Counted from the first letter of the stretch, positions 1 through 6,123 are shown. The stretch: 7,194 nt of DNA from Deltaproteobacteria bacterium (GCA_019307645.1 JAFDJF010000159.1:1-7194); one strand, 5' to 3'. Made by a program: numbers and translations. The notes: generated by a model from the sequence alone, not told the origin.

Positions 1-3000
1 TTTGACCTGGAGCAGCATGAAACGCCTCTTATTGCCATTCACAGCATCACACTAACCGGCTTGTCGCCATCTACCACTTACGAGTATTTTGTCAGGTGCG
101 AAGATGCTACAGGAAACATGGTGGAAAGCGAACCCACCTTTTTTACTACCCCTGCAGCCCCTGACTCTGAACCGCCGTCGCTTGACGTCAACATCCCGGA
201 TCGGATTACAGGGCCGGTTGCAGTGCATGCACAGGCTGCCGACAACAACAGCATTGAGGCACTGGAATTCTACGTGGACGACCAGCGCAGATACACCGTA
301 TTCGGCCACACCGCGGACTGGATATTTGATCCTTCCGGGTTGTCCAACGGTTCTCATACACTGAAGGTGGTAACAAGGGACAAGGCAGGAGGCTACACTA
401 TCCAGGAGGCCGATGTGGAAGTTGCCTTGCCACCTCCGGACGCATCCCCGCCCTACGGAGGGATCATCAGCCCTGAACCTGATACCACTGTATCAGGAAG
501 CAGTGTCACCATCGAGGCATGGGGCCTGGATCCTGAATCCGGCATCAACACCATTCTGTTCTATGTGAATGACGAACTCCTGCATGTGGCAGACATCAAT
601 GGCGCTCCCGGTGCTGACGAGCATACATCTTTCCAGTGGAATTCCTTTGGCGCTGCCTATGTCCAGGACAATGAAATCAGGGTGGAAATAGTAAATAATG
701 CCGGACTTTCCGAAACCGCAGTGGAGAACGTGGGGGTGTTCAATGCCGGTTCCATATTTGACGAAACTCCCGGCCCCTTCTTCAATTTCAAACTCATAAA
801 GCTGACACGCGGCCAGGTAAAGCGCGACGGCATCTACTACGAAGCCAAACTCTACGTCCAGAATATCAGCCCGGTAATCCTCCAGGATGTGACGGTTTAT
901 GATACCCATGCGGGCTTCCAGGCCATTCAGAGTGATTACGGTTACAGACCAAGGGTACGCTTTGACCCTGCTGCGCGATCTTCGCAGGTGATGTTTGCCC
1001 TAGGGGATCTCATGCCTGGGGAAGTAAAGGAGTGTACCGTAAACATGTCCACCGTGCTTGTCTCGCCTGATCCGCAAAATTTCAATTATGGAATCGGGAG
1101 GGAAACTGAAGTGAATTATACCTGGCTGTCGGGAGATGAATATGTGTTTTCTTCCCTGATCTATCATTTACCTGCAGCCAAGGCCATTGAAGGCTGGTGG
1201 GGTACTGATGAAATTCCCCTGACCACTTCTACGATTCTGGGCCCGGTTTCACAGCGCGACTATCTGGTGGTTACTCATCCCCGTAAGCTTTATGCCATAT
1301 ACGATGTACTCGAAGTAAATGAACTACTCTCGGAACTGGCCAGGTTTGTCCGCCGCAAAAACGCCGTACTTGCTTATCTGGACTCGCCGGCTGCGCGCAG
1401 TGAACTTCTGAACCTGGCGGGTCATAAAAATGCCATTCCCCTGGGCGGGGCCGCCGCTGCCGGAGGGTGGAGCCGGTTACTTCACCCGGACTGGAGTCAG
1501 AACGGTTATATGCTGCTGACAGGGGAAATTGAGATCATCCCGTCTTTTACGATAATTCTGACCATTCCTGAAGGGCAGTATACCCTTCCCCTCTGCGATC
1601 AGCCCTACGCTGACCTGAATGATGACGGATATCCGGACCTTACCCTTGGCAGGATCATCGGGGATTTTGCGAACATCCTCATGATGCCAATCGTGACAAG
1701 CCGTCTGGTGCAGAGTAATTTCCCTGGTTATGATTTTGACGCATCCGATGTGCTGCTTATGAGCGGGAAGGGCAGCCATGAAACTAGCTTTGTTAACAAT
1801 ATTAACGATATATCATATGTCATGAATACGGAGTATGCGCCGCCCCTTTCAAATGACAAATACCACCGGACAGATTTTTTGTCAGCACAAGACGCCTGGG
1901 ATAACCTTGATCCTCTCGTGTCGGGAAAGGACATCATATATTATAATGGACATGGCGGCCCCGGCGGCTGGGGCCATGTGCTGGACGAAATGAGTGTGCA
2001 ATATCTGAACTTCAACGGGGTAAGGCCCTGTATCTTCTCGTTCGCCTGTTCAACAGGATACTATGAACCGGCGGAAGGTGAAACCGGCGCCATGGCTGAT
2101 TTCAGTCTTGGCGAGGCGTTTTTTATTCATGATGCAGGACTCTTTATAGGTGCCACCCACATGAGCAATACAGGCTTCAATTCCGTAAACGGTTTAAGCT
2201 TCTTCAGAAATTTCTGGAGGCCTGAAAAGGAAATAGGTGCCACCTACAGAGATTTTGAAAGGTACCTCTGGAGTCAATACCACCAAAATCATTACCACTG
2301 GCGTTTCGTCCTTGGCTACAATATTTACGGAGATCCCAGGTTCGGGTATAACATCCCTGAAAATCAACCGCTTTCCGTTTCCGAAGCCCCCAGGGCCGGG
2401 GACACCCCGCCTGAAGGCACTGTCCTGGAAATTCCCGACTATACCGTCACCTCTATTGACGGGCTGGATTATGTTGAGATCCCCGGCGGAGATCTACTGG
2501 TTGACCCCGGTCAGTACCGGGTTCCTTTCTGGGTTGAACAAATTGAGATTCCCACAGGCTATGTGGTGCAGGACGTAAGCATGCGTGACAGGTCAGGCAT
2601 GAAGACCGACAGGGGGCTGCATCTCCCGGTAATACCGGATGACTTTCTGGAGAACGATGCCGGAGAGCCGTTTGTCCCTGAGGAATATCTCTGGTACCCT
2701 GATGGCCCTTTCCGCTGGGAGGTAATGCCCGGGGATGATAACAGCCGGACTCTGGTCCTCATGGTGTACCCCTTCATCTACAACACGCAAACAACGGAAA
2801 TTCAGTTCTATACTCATTATGAATTTGATTTTTCCATTACCAAAAGCTCGGTAGAAATAACAGAGATGTCTGCTGAAAGAGAGGCAGTCCTTCCAGGCCA
2901 GCCGGTACAAATTCTTGTGGCCTTCTACAACCAGGAGGACCAGGACCACACAGTGCGTCTGCGTGGAGTCATTGAACCCTATGCAGGAGAACTGCACATT

Positions 3001-3306
3001 GACGGACTGCCCCTTCACACGCTGGAACTGCCCCCAGGCTCTTCCGCACTGATGGAATCGTGGGATACCGGGGAGACGCCTGACGGCCACTACAGGGTGA
3101 CTGTGGTACTGGAAGACCTTGACGGTAATGTTCTCGATACCGCAGGAGCCCATTTCACCATCGGCGCGGATCCCGCCGACATCTGCACGGGGGATTCCCA
3201 AGCAGACGGTGACGTGGATGGACATGATCTGGTCTTTTATATCAACAACGGGGAGTTCAGCAATATAGCGGAATTCGCAGCAGCCTACGGAAACCTGTGC
3301 CCGTAA
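1..3306 (+). CDS. Gingipain-like C25 family cysteine peptidase, multidomain secreted protein with dockerin-like C-terminus (5' partial)
   Basis: The frame is open from base 1, so the N-terminus and any signal peptide lie upstream; 1,101 residues are visible (numbered from base 1). Residues 1-50 look like the end of a fibronectin-III domain (LSPSTTYEYFV...DATGN). Residues 58-143 and 149-247 are two bacterial Ig-like domains (EFYVDD, LFYVND, GSHTLKVV). Residues 260-390 are beta-rich. Residues 416-782 match peptidase C25: YLVVTHP, a YMLLTGE strand, DGYPDLTLGR, catalytic His651 in YYNGHGG and Cys683 in FSFACSTG, then a terminal YGDP. The His-Cys spacing of 32 resembles gingipain R. Residues 824-946 resemble a C25 propeptide, 950-1054 form a beta-sandwich, and 1061-1101 form a dockerin-like EF-hand tag ending CP. 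The likely role is an extracellular or surface endopeptidase acting on proteins; the substrate is unknown. A TTG at 61 could be mistaken for the start but sits inside the first domain. The C25 assignment is firm; activity and localisation are inferred. Confidence 0.88.
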   Translation, partial: FDLEQHETPLIAIHSITLTGLSPSTTYEYFVRCEDATGNMVESEPTFFTTPAAPDSEPPSLDVNIPDRITGPVAVHAQAADNNSIEALEFYVDDQRRYTVFGHTADWIFDPSGLSNGSHTLKVVTRDKAGGYTIQEADVEVALPPPDASPPYGGIISPEPDTTVSGSSVTIEAWGLDPESGINTILFYVNDELLHVADINGAPGADEHTSFQWNSFGAAYVQDNEIRVEIVNNAGLSETAVENVGVFNAGSIFDETPGPFFNFKLIKLTRGQVKRDGIYYEAKLYVQNISPVILQDVTVYDTHAGFQAIQSDYGYRPRVRFDPAARSSQVMFALGDLMPGEVKECTVNMSTVLVSPDPQNFNYGIGRETEVNYTWLSGDEYVFSSLIYHLPAAKAIEGWWGTDEIPLTTSTILGPVSQRDYLVVTHPRKLYAIYDVLEVNELLSELARFVRRKNAVLAYLDSPAARSELLNLAGHKNAIPLGGAAAAGGWSRLLHPDWSQNGYMLLTGEIEIIPSFTIILTIPEGQYTLPLCDQPYADLNDDGYPDLTLGRIIGDFANILMMPIVTSRLVQSNFPGYDFDASDVLLMSGKGSHETSFVNNINDISYVMNTEYAPPLSNDKYHRTDFLSAQDAWDNLDPLVSGKDIIYYNGHGGPGGWGHVLDEMSVQYLNFNGVRPCIFSFACSTGYYEPAEGETGAMADFSLGEAFFIHDAGLFIGATHMSNTGFNSVNGLSFFRNFWRPEKEIGATYRDFERYLWSQYHQNHYHWRFVLGYNIYGDPRFGYNIPENQPLSVSEAPRAGDTPPEGTVLEIPDYTVTSIDGLDYVEIPGGDLLVDPGQYRVPFWVEQIEIPTGYVVQDVSMRDRSGMKTDRGLHLPVIPDDFLENDAGEPFVPEEYLWYPDGPFRWEVMPGDDNSRTLVLMVYPFIYNTQTTEIQFYTHYEFDFSITKSSVEITEMSAEREAVLPGQPVQILVAFYNQEDQDHTVRLRGVIEPYAGELHIDGLPLHTLELPPGSSALMESWDTGETPDGHYRVTVVLEDLDGNVLDTAGAHFTIGADPADICTGDSQADGDVDGHDLVFYINNGEFSNIAEFAAAYGNLCP

Positions 3307-3308
3307 AA

Positions 3309-3353
3309 ATGAAGGCCGGCCCATGGACGTTAATCGTAGCAGCTGTGGCATAG
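3309..3353 (+). pseudogene. Possible truncated start of a secreted-protein or lipoprotein gene
   Basis: Three bases after the protease stop codon, an ATG opens a 14-codon frame, MKAGPWTLIVAAVA, ending at a TAG (3351-3353). The pattern of an early Lys followed by a hydrophobic stretch is that of the first half of a signal peptide. Its immediate proximity to the upstream stop fits a former next gene in the same operon. No lipobox or mature domain follows; the sequence changes to unrelated, dehydrogenase-derived DNA. It may equally be a chance short frame, and no strong Shine-Dalgarno is visible. Confidence 0.22.
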
Positions 3354-3463
3354 CACCACAACCATTTCTGCGCCTGTGGCCTTTATCTGCGCCATCTTTT
3401 TCCTTCCGTAAAAAATCCGCTCCTCGTTATATCCTGTGGTCATGTTCCCGCCCCCGGCGCCGC

Positions 3464-3669
3464 ATGGCCGATCTGGGGTGGCTCGGACTGGGTTTGCCTG
3501 AGCAATAGGGCGGCATTACCGAGGATTTGCTGAATATGGCAATCCTTTACGAGGAGATGGCAGGGCAGTGTTCCCCAGTCCTCACCTGCCCACGGTGGTT
3601 CTTGGCGGGCAGACCATCCTGGCGCTGGGCACTGAGGAGCAAAAGGGCGTGCTTTTGCCGAAACTATAA
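3464..3669 (+). pseudogene. Acyl-CoA dehydrogenase N-terminal fragment, decayed
   Basis: The frame from 3464 reads MADLGWLGLGLPEQ, then TAG (3506-3508), then GGITEDLLNMAILYEEM. This is the acyl-CoA dehydrogenase N-terminal signature, in which PEQYGG is expected, so the stop replaces the Tyr codon. After EEM (ending 3559) one base is missing: expected atg-ggc-agg, found atg-gc-agg. Resuming in the next frame from 3562 gives RAVFPSPHLPTVVLGG and then LGTEEQKGVLLPKL, ending at TAA (3667-3669). These are the usual helices of the family leading up to the LP.. motif. About 70 residues of a protein normally near 380 remain. The FAD-binding middle domain, the C-terminal helical domain and the catalytic glutamate are absent. 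Upstream in the same frame (about 3404-3463) the reading FRKKSAPRYI might be a more degraded N-terminal portion. The fragment is a non-functional relic, ancestrally an enzyme of acyl-CoA beta-oxidation. Confidence 0.85.
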
Positions 3670-3673
3670 ATGC

Positions 3674-3726
3674 TATTGAACCATATGGACCCTAAATAAT
3701 AGCGTTTTATAATTATTGCACCATAT
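3674..3726. repeat. Imperfect 13-bp direct repeat pair
   Basis: TATTGAACCATAT (3674-3686) and TATTGCACCATAT (3714-3726) match at 12 of 13 positions with a 40-bp period. The pair begins just after the point where acyl-CoA dehydrogenase similarity ends. It could be a footprint of a past insertion or excision, or chance in AT-rich DNA. Confidence 0.35.
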
Positions 3727-3852
3727 TTATTAGAGTATTTAATTGCCGGTTTAATATCAGCTTAAAATTTGAGTTGGTTACTTATTTACCACCGTCTTTT
3801 CTGTCCCTCTTTTATTACTGATAAGGGCCTTAAGAAACGGATACAGAATTTA

Positions 3853-3896
3853 GCTGAAATAATCAGCAAGAGTCAACGGCAGACCTGCCCCCTTTA
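3853..3896. mobile_element. Possible mobile-element or REP-like terminus
   Basis: Read on the minus strand, the block begins with GGGGGCAGGTCTGCC and continues into TTGACTC and a GCTGA/TCAGC dyad. The GGGG-x-CAGGTCT core resembles sequences I associate with the ends of REP-associated tyrosine transposase elements in proteobacteria. No transposase is present in the window, and the second end cannot be located. This rests on pattern memory and is weak. Confidence 0.25.
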
Positions 3897-3899
3897 TAG

Positions 3900-5252
3900 T
3901 TATGACCTAGGATAATCTGCAGTAAACCGGTCGATCAATTCATCAAGTCTCGGCAACAGATAATACGGAATGGAATAAAGATAAAATATTTTTCCCGATG
4001 GAAGCCGAATTGGATCGATCCTGCTCTCACCTGAATAGATGCGAATTGCGTATGGATGATCACATGCTTCCATGAATAGATTTAATGATCTCAGCTTGCC
4101 CGCCTTGCCGCTCTTAACTTCGACAGGGATAACAAAATCTTTAAAGGGATAAAGCAGGTCTGTTTCAGCCGTGCCCTTTTCCCGTATCCAGAACCGGAGC
4201 GATGGTGACACGTATGATTGTGAAACGATTTCCTGTGCTGTCACCTGCTCGGATATTTTGCCCTGATATACATTGTCCAAGGATGTTCTTCTGTTGAAAA
4301 ATTCCTTAAATCCAATCCGATAATTTGTCAGTCCCACATCAAGAAAAAATAGTTTGGGAGCTTTTCTCAGTTTTTCAATAATCGGAATCCGGGTTGATGT
4401 TGAAGGCCTTGCACGATGCACAATTAAGGCACGTTCAAGAACATCAAATGCCTCTTTCATCTCCCTGGATCTGTACGAGGACTCTCCGAATTTTTCATAG
4501 GTAATCCGATCTCCCGCATAAAGGGGTGCGCGGTCAATGGTATGGGTCAAATATTTTGCTTTGGTAATATTTGAATATTTTTCAACATCTTCAAGATATC
4601 CAATGAATATGTCATCGTATATTTCCCTTACCTTCGAGTAGGCGCCTGTTTCCAGATAAACAGCAAGGGCTTCGGGCATGCCGCCTACAAATGCATACGC
4701 GTTAAAGGCATCAAGCAGTAAATCGTGATGAGGAGTTTGTTCCGCAAAATCCAATTGTAACAGTTCTGCAGCAAGAGGCGGATTTTTAGTTTCGAGATAT
4801 TCCAAAAAATTAACAGGAAATAAAAAAAGATTCTTTACCCTGCCCACGGGAAAAGAAAAGCCCTCTCGTTTTGAAAAGACCTCCAAGAGGGAACCCGCAG
4901 CAATAACGCTTAGTTCTTTCATGTCTTCATAAAAGTATCTGAGCGCCCGTACGGCCTCGGCTGAATGTTGAATTTCATCGATAAATAAAAGCGTGTTTTT
5001 TATATCTAGCTTGCAACCTTTATAGAGCAGAATCCGCTCAAAAAGTTCCTGTCCTGTATTAAAATCGGAAAATAGTTCACGTTCCCTTGGCCGTTCAAGG
5101 TTTATATCAATAAAATTTTCAAAGTTTTCGGCAAATTGATTGACGACGAATGTTTTTCCAACCTGTCTTGCTCCCCGCAATATGACAGGTTTTTTGTTTT
5201 TAGAATTTTTCCAGAGCAATAATTCCGCCTCGATTTTTCGTTTAATGATCAT
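3900..5252 (-). CDS. AAA_14/DUF4143 family ATP-binding protein
   Basis: The 450-residue protein has the standard architecture and length of the AAA_14 plus DUF4143 family. Walker A is RGARQVGKT (residues 26-34), Walker B is LLFIDEIQ with D92 and E93, a sensor-1-like AAGSLLEV lies at 118-125, and the conserved FPVGRV with R138 follows, then FPVNFLEYL. The C-terminal DUF4143 part carries a PD-(D/E)xK-like nuclease-fold pattern: AETD (E363, D365) and EVK (E378, K380). Proteins of this family are common orphan ATPases, often in many copies per genome, with no established biochemical role, so I assign none. The ATG at 5250-5252 was chosen because the conserved N-terminal basic segment begins there and an upstream ATG (5263-5265) is followed directly by a stop; its Shine-Dalgarno is weak (GTGGG). 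The gene stands alone on the minus strand with its own promoter at 5304-5331 and is more AT-rich than the protease gene. It appears intact. Confidence 0.9.
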   Translation of the reverse strand: MIIKRKIEAELLLWKNSKNKKPVILRGARQVGKTFVVNQFAENFENFIDINLERPRERELFSDFNTGQELFERILLYKGCKLDIKNTLLFIDEIQHSAEAVRALRYFYEDMKELSVIAAGSLLEVFSKREGFSFPVGRVKNLFLFPVNFLEYLETKNPPLAAELLQLDFAEQTPHHDLLLDAFNAYAFVGGMPEALAVYLETGAYSKVREIYDDIFIGYLEDVEKYSNITKAKYLTHTIDRAPLYAGDRITYEKFGESSYRSREMKEAFDVLERALIVHRARPSTSTRIPIIEKLRKAPKLFFLDVGLTNYRIGFKEFFNRRTSLDNVYQGKISEQVTAQEIVSQSYVSPSLRFWIREKGTAETDLLYPFKDFVIPVEVKSGKAGKLRSLNLFMEACDHPYAIRIYSGESRIDPIRLPSGKIFYLYSIPYYLLPRLDELIDRFTADYPRS

Positions 5253-5303
5253 CTACCCACTACATGGCACAATTTGCCCCTAAATTGATACATTGACCGT
5301 CTT

Positions 5304-5331
5304 ATATTAGTAACAAATAACGACAAGTCAA
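5304..5331 (-). promoter_or_regulatory. Sigma70-like promoter of the DUF4143 ATPase gene
   Basis: On the minus strand, TTGACT (5326-5331) and TAATAT (5304-5309) are separated by 16 bp. Transcription would start near 5297, about 45 bases before the ATPase ATG. The -35 differs from the consensus at one position and the -10 at two. The repeat element at 5356-5492 begins just upstream. Confidence 0.6.
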
Positions 5332-5355
5332 GTAAATTCGGTCGAACAAACAAAG

Positions 5356-5492
5356 TTGATGATTTCGTAAAAAGTCGTCACTCCAGGGAAAACCGGAGTC
5401 CAGACGAGATGGAACTATCTGATATAACTGGATTCCGGCCTCCGCCGGAATGACGAAGAAGGGGGTTTCCCGACTTTTTACGAGTGCGTCAA
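5356..5492. repeat. 137-bp inverted-repeat element (MITE-like or nested palindrome)
   Basis: The ends are inverted repeats: a perfect 13-bp core TCGTAAAAAGTCG (5365-5377) against CGACTTTTTACGA (5471-5483), extending to 22 bp with 18 matches (5356-5377 against 5471-5492). Inside are further dyads: CCGGAGTCCAG (5393-5403) against CTGGATTCCGG (5428-5438), and the hairpin ATTCCGGC-CTCC-GCCGGAAT (5432-5451). No coding frame is present. Such nested palindromes with TCATTCCGGCGGAGGCCGGAAT-type cores are, from memory, dispersed in Desulfobacterota genomes. A clear target-site duplication is not seen. Confidence 0.75.
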
Positions 5493-5530
5493 AGTTAAAA
5501 GGTTGAAAGGTTCAAGCGTTGAAGGGTCTG
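5491..5530. repeat. Degenerate 8-bp tandem repeat
   Basis: Successive units read AAAGTTA, AAAGGTTG, AAAGGTTC, AAGCGTTG and AAGGGTCTG, directly abutting the right end of the inverted-repeat element. This is low-complexity intergenic sequence of unknown function. The following 5531-5600 holds nothing recognisable. Confidence 0.5.
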
Positions 5531-5603
5531 AAGATCGAAAAAAAAGACGCAAGGTCGGAATCGGTAAATAAGGCACTGAATTTTCTATTTTGTATCAAAA
5601 CAA

Positions 5604-5640
5604 AAAAAGGCAGCTCATCTTACTTGATGGCTGCCTTTTT
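5604..5640 (-). terminator. Rho-independent terminator of the cold-shock gene (bidirectional-looking)
   Basis: The stem GGCAGC (5609-5614) pairs with GCTGCC (5630-5635), extended inward by CATC/GATG past a one-base bulge, with a six-base loop. It is flanked by A5-7 on the left and T5 on the right, so a U-run follows the hairpin in both directions. It lies about 20 bases beyond the cold-shock stop codon on the minus strand, so that gene is probably monocistronic. Confidence 0.85.
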
Positions 5641-5658
5641 CCTTTTTAAAACATTAAG

Positions 5659-5859
5659 TTAACCAGCAATGACATTCGTTGCAGCGGGGCCTTTTTGCCA
5701 TTGCTCTATGTCAAAAGTAACTCGATCGCCTTCACTGAGTGACTTAAATCCGTCTGACTTGATTTCTGAAAAATGCACGAATACATCAGACCCGTCTTCT
5801 TGTTCAATGAATCCAAAGCCTTTGCTGTCATTAAACCACTTTACAATACCATTAGCCAT
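5659..5859 (-). CDS. csp: CspA-family cold-shock protein
   Basis: The 66-residue protein is a complete single cold-shock domain of normal length. It starts [10 protein letters not shown], carries RNP1 as KGFGFIE (residues 13-19) and RNP2 as VFVHFSE (26-32), and ends [10 protein letters not shown]. These aromatic and basic residues form the single-stranded nucleic-acid binding face. The expected role is a cytoplasmic RNA chaperone that melts mRNA secondary structure in the cold or during growth transitions. The ATG (5857-5859) is preceded by a strong Shine-Dalgarno AAAGGAGGG (5867-5875), which fixes the start. A promoter at 5987-6014 gives a leader of about 120 nt, and a strong terminator follows the stop. 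The gene diverges from the acyl-CoA synthetase, and no functional link to its neighbours is evident. Which Csp paralogue this is cannot be told from sequence. Confidence 0.97.
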   Translation of the reverse strand: MANGIVKWFNDSKGFGFIEQEDGSDVFVHFSEIKSDGFKSLSEGDRVTFDIEQWQKGPAATNVIAG

Positions 5860-5980
5860 AGTGACACCCTCCTTTCAAAAAAATATCGTGATTTCAAACT
5901 TCAGGTTGCCACTTTTACTAAATGGATCTTTCCCTCTGAACGAAACCGCAAAACCAATAAAGACATAACTATATTGATTG
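5860..5980 (-). promoter_or_regulatory. Long 5' leader of the cold-shock mRNA
   Basis: The inferred transcript begins near 5980 and carries about 120 untranslated bases before the ATG, as is common for cold-shock mRNAs that are regulated by leader folding. An inverted repeat AACCAAT (5952-5958) / ATTGGTT (5977-5983) could form a hairpin at or very near the 5' end. I did not find an E. coli-type cold box. The Shine-Dalgarno follows a run of seven U on the transcript and looks unstructured by eye. Confidence 0.4.
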
Positions 5981-5986
5981 GTTGCA

Positions 5987-6014
5987 ATTATAAGCTTCTT
6001 TTATTAAAAAGCAA
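5987..6014 (-). promoter_or_regulatory. Sigma70-like promoter of the cold-shock gene
   Basis: On the minus strand, TTGCTT (6009-6014) and a perfect TATAAT (5987-5992) are spaced by 16 bp. An imperfect dyad, AAGCTTCTTTT (5992-6002) against AAAAAGCAAGCTT (6006-6018), spans the spacer and the -35 box and could be an operator. Confidence 0.7.
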
Positions 6015-6123
6015 GCTTTATTTAAGAAAGTGGGTATGCACTTTAAGACAATTTTTTAAATATGAATAAAACCTGCCAGCCCAGTAAAAAGTCCGTTTTT
6101 CTTGGATCCTCTGGAATTGTCTA

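Larger units (their letters stand above)
3670..3899. other. AT-rich intergenic spacer between the dehydrogenase relic and the ATPase gene
   Basis: This stretch of about 230 bp is markedly more AT-rich than the protease gene and contains no convincing coding frame on either strand. It holds the 13-bp direct repeat pair (3674-3726), a small dyad GCTGA-AATAA-TCAGC (3853-3867), and a G-rich end on the minus strand next to the ATPase stop codon. No strong terminator with a U-run is visible for either converging gene. Confidence 0.5.

Noticed and set aside
61..63. TTG as start codon of the protease
   Set aside because: The same frame continues upstream to base 1 with fibronectin-III-like text, and the TTG encodes the Leu of a domain strand. 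The gene is truncated by the window edge.
493..909. 138-codon minus-strand open frame
   Set aside because: It lies opposite the second Ig-like domain and the following beta-rich domain, with no protein signature. It is a shadow.
2593..3351. 252-codon open frame on the minus strand opposite the protease gene
   Set aside because: It lies antisense to clearly coding sequence (beta-sandwich and dockerin-like tag), has no recognisable motifs and has low-complexity shadow composition.
3323..3508. 61-codon plus-strand frame as a small gene
   Set aside because: Its C-terminal part is the acyl-CoA dehydrogenase fragment MADLGWLGLGLPEQ and its stop is the lesion itself, so it is part of the pseudogene region rather than an intact gene.
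3878..3889. GGCAG-AC-CTGCC as a transcription terminator for the ATPase gene
   Set aside because: The loop is too small unless the stem is shortened to 4 bp, and no U-run follows on either strand.
5491..5530. CRISPR-like tandem repeats
   Set aside because: The units are 8 bp, contiguous and degenerate, with no spacers and no cas genes.
5669..6069. Two overlapping plus-strand open frames of about 98 codons across the cold-shock gene and its promoter
   Set aside because: They are antisense to a textbook cold-shock domain and run through its leader and promoter, with no ribosome binding site or family resemblance.
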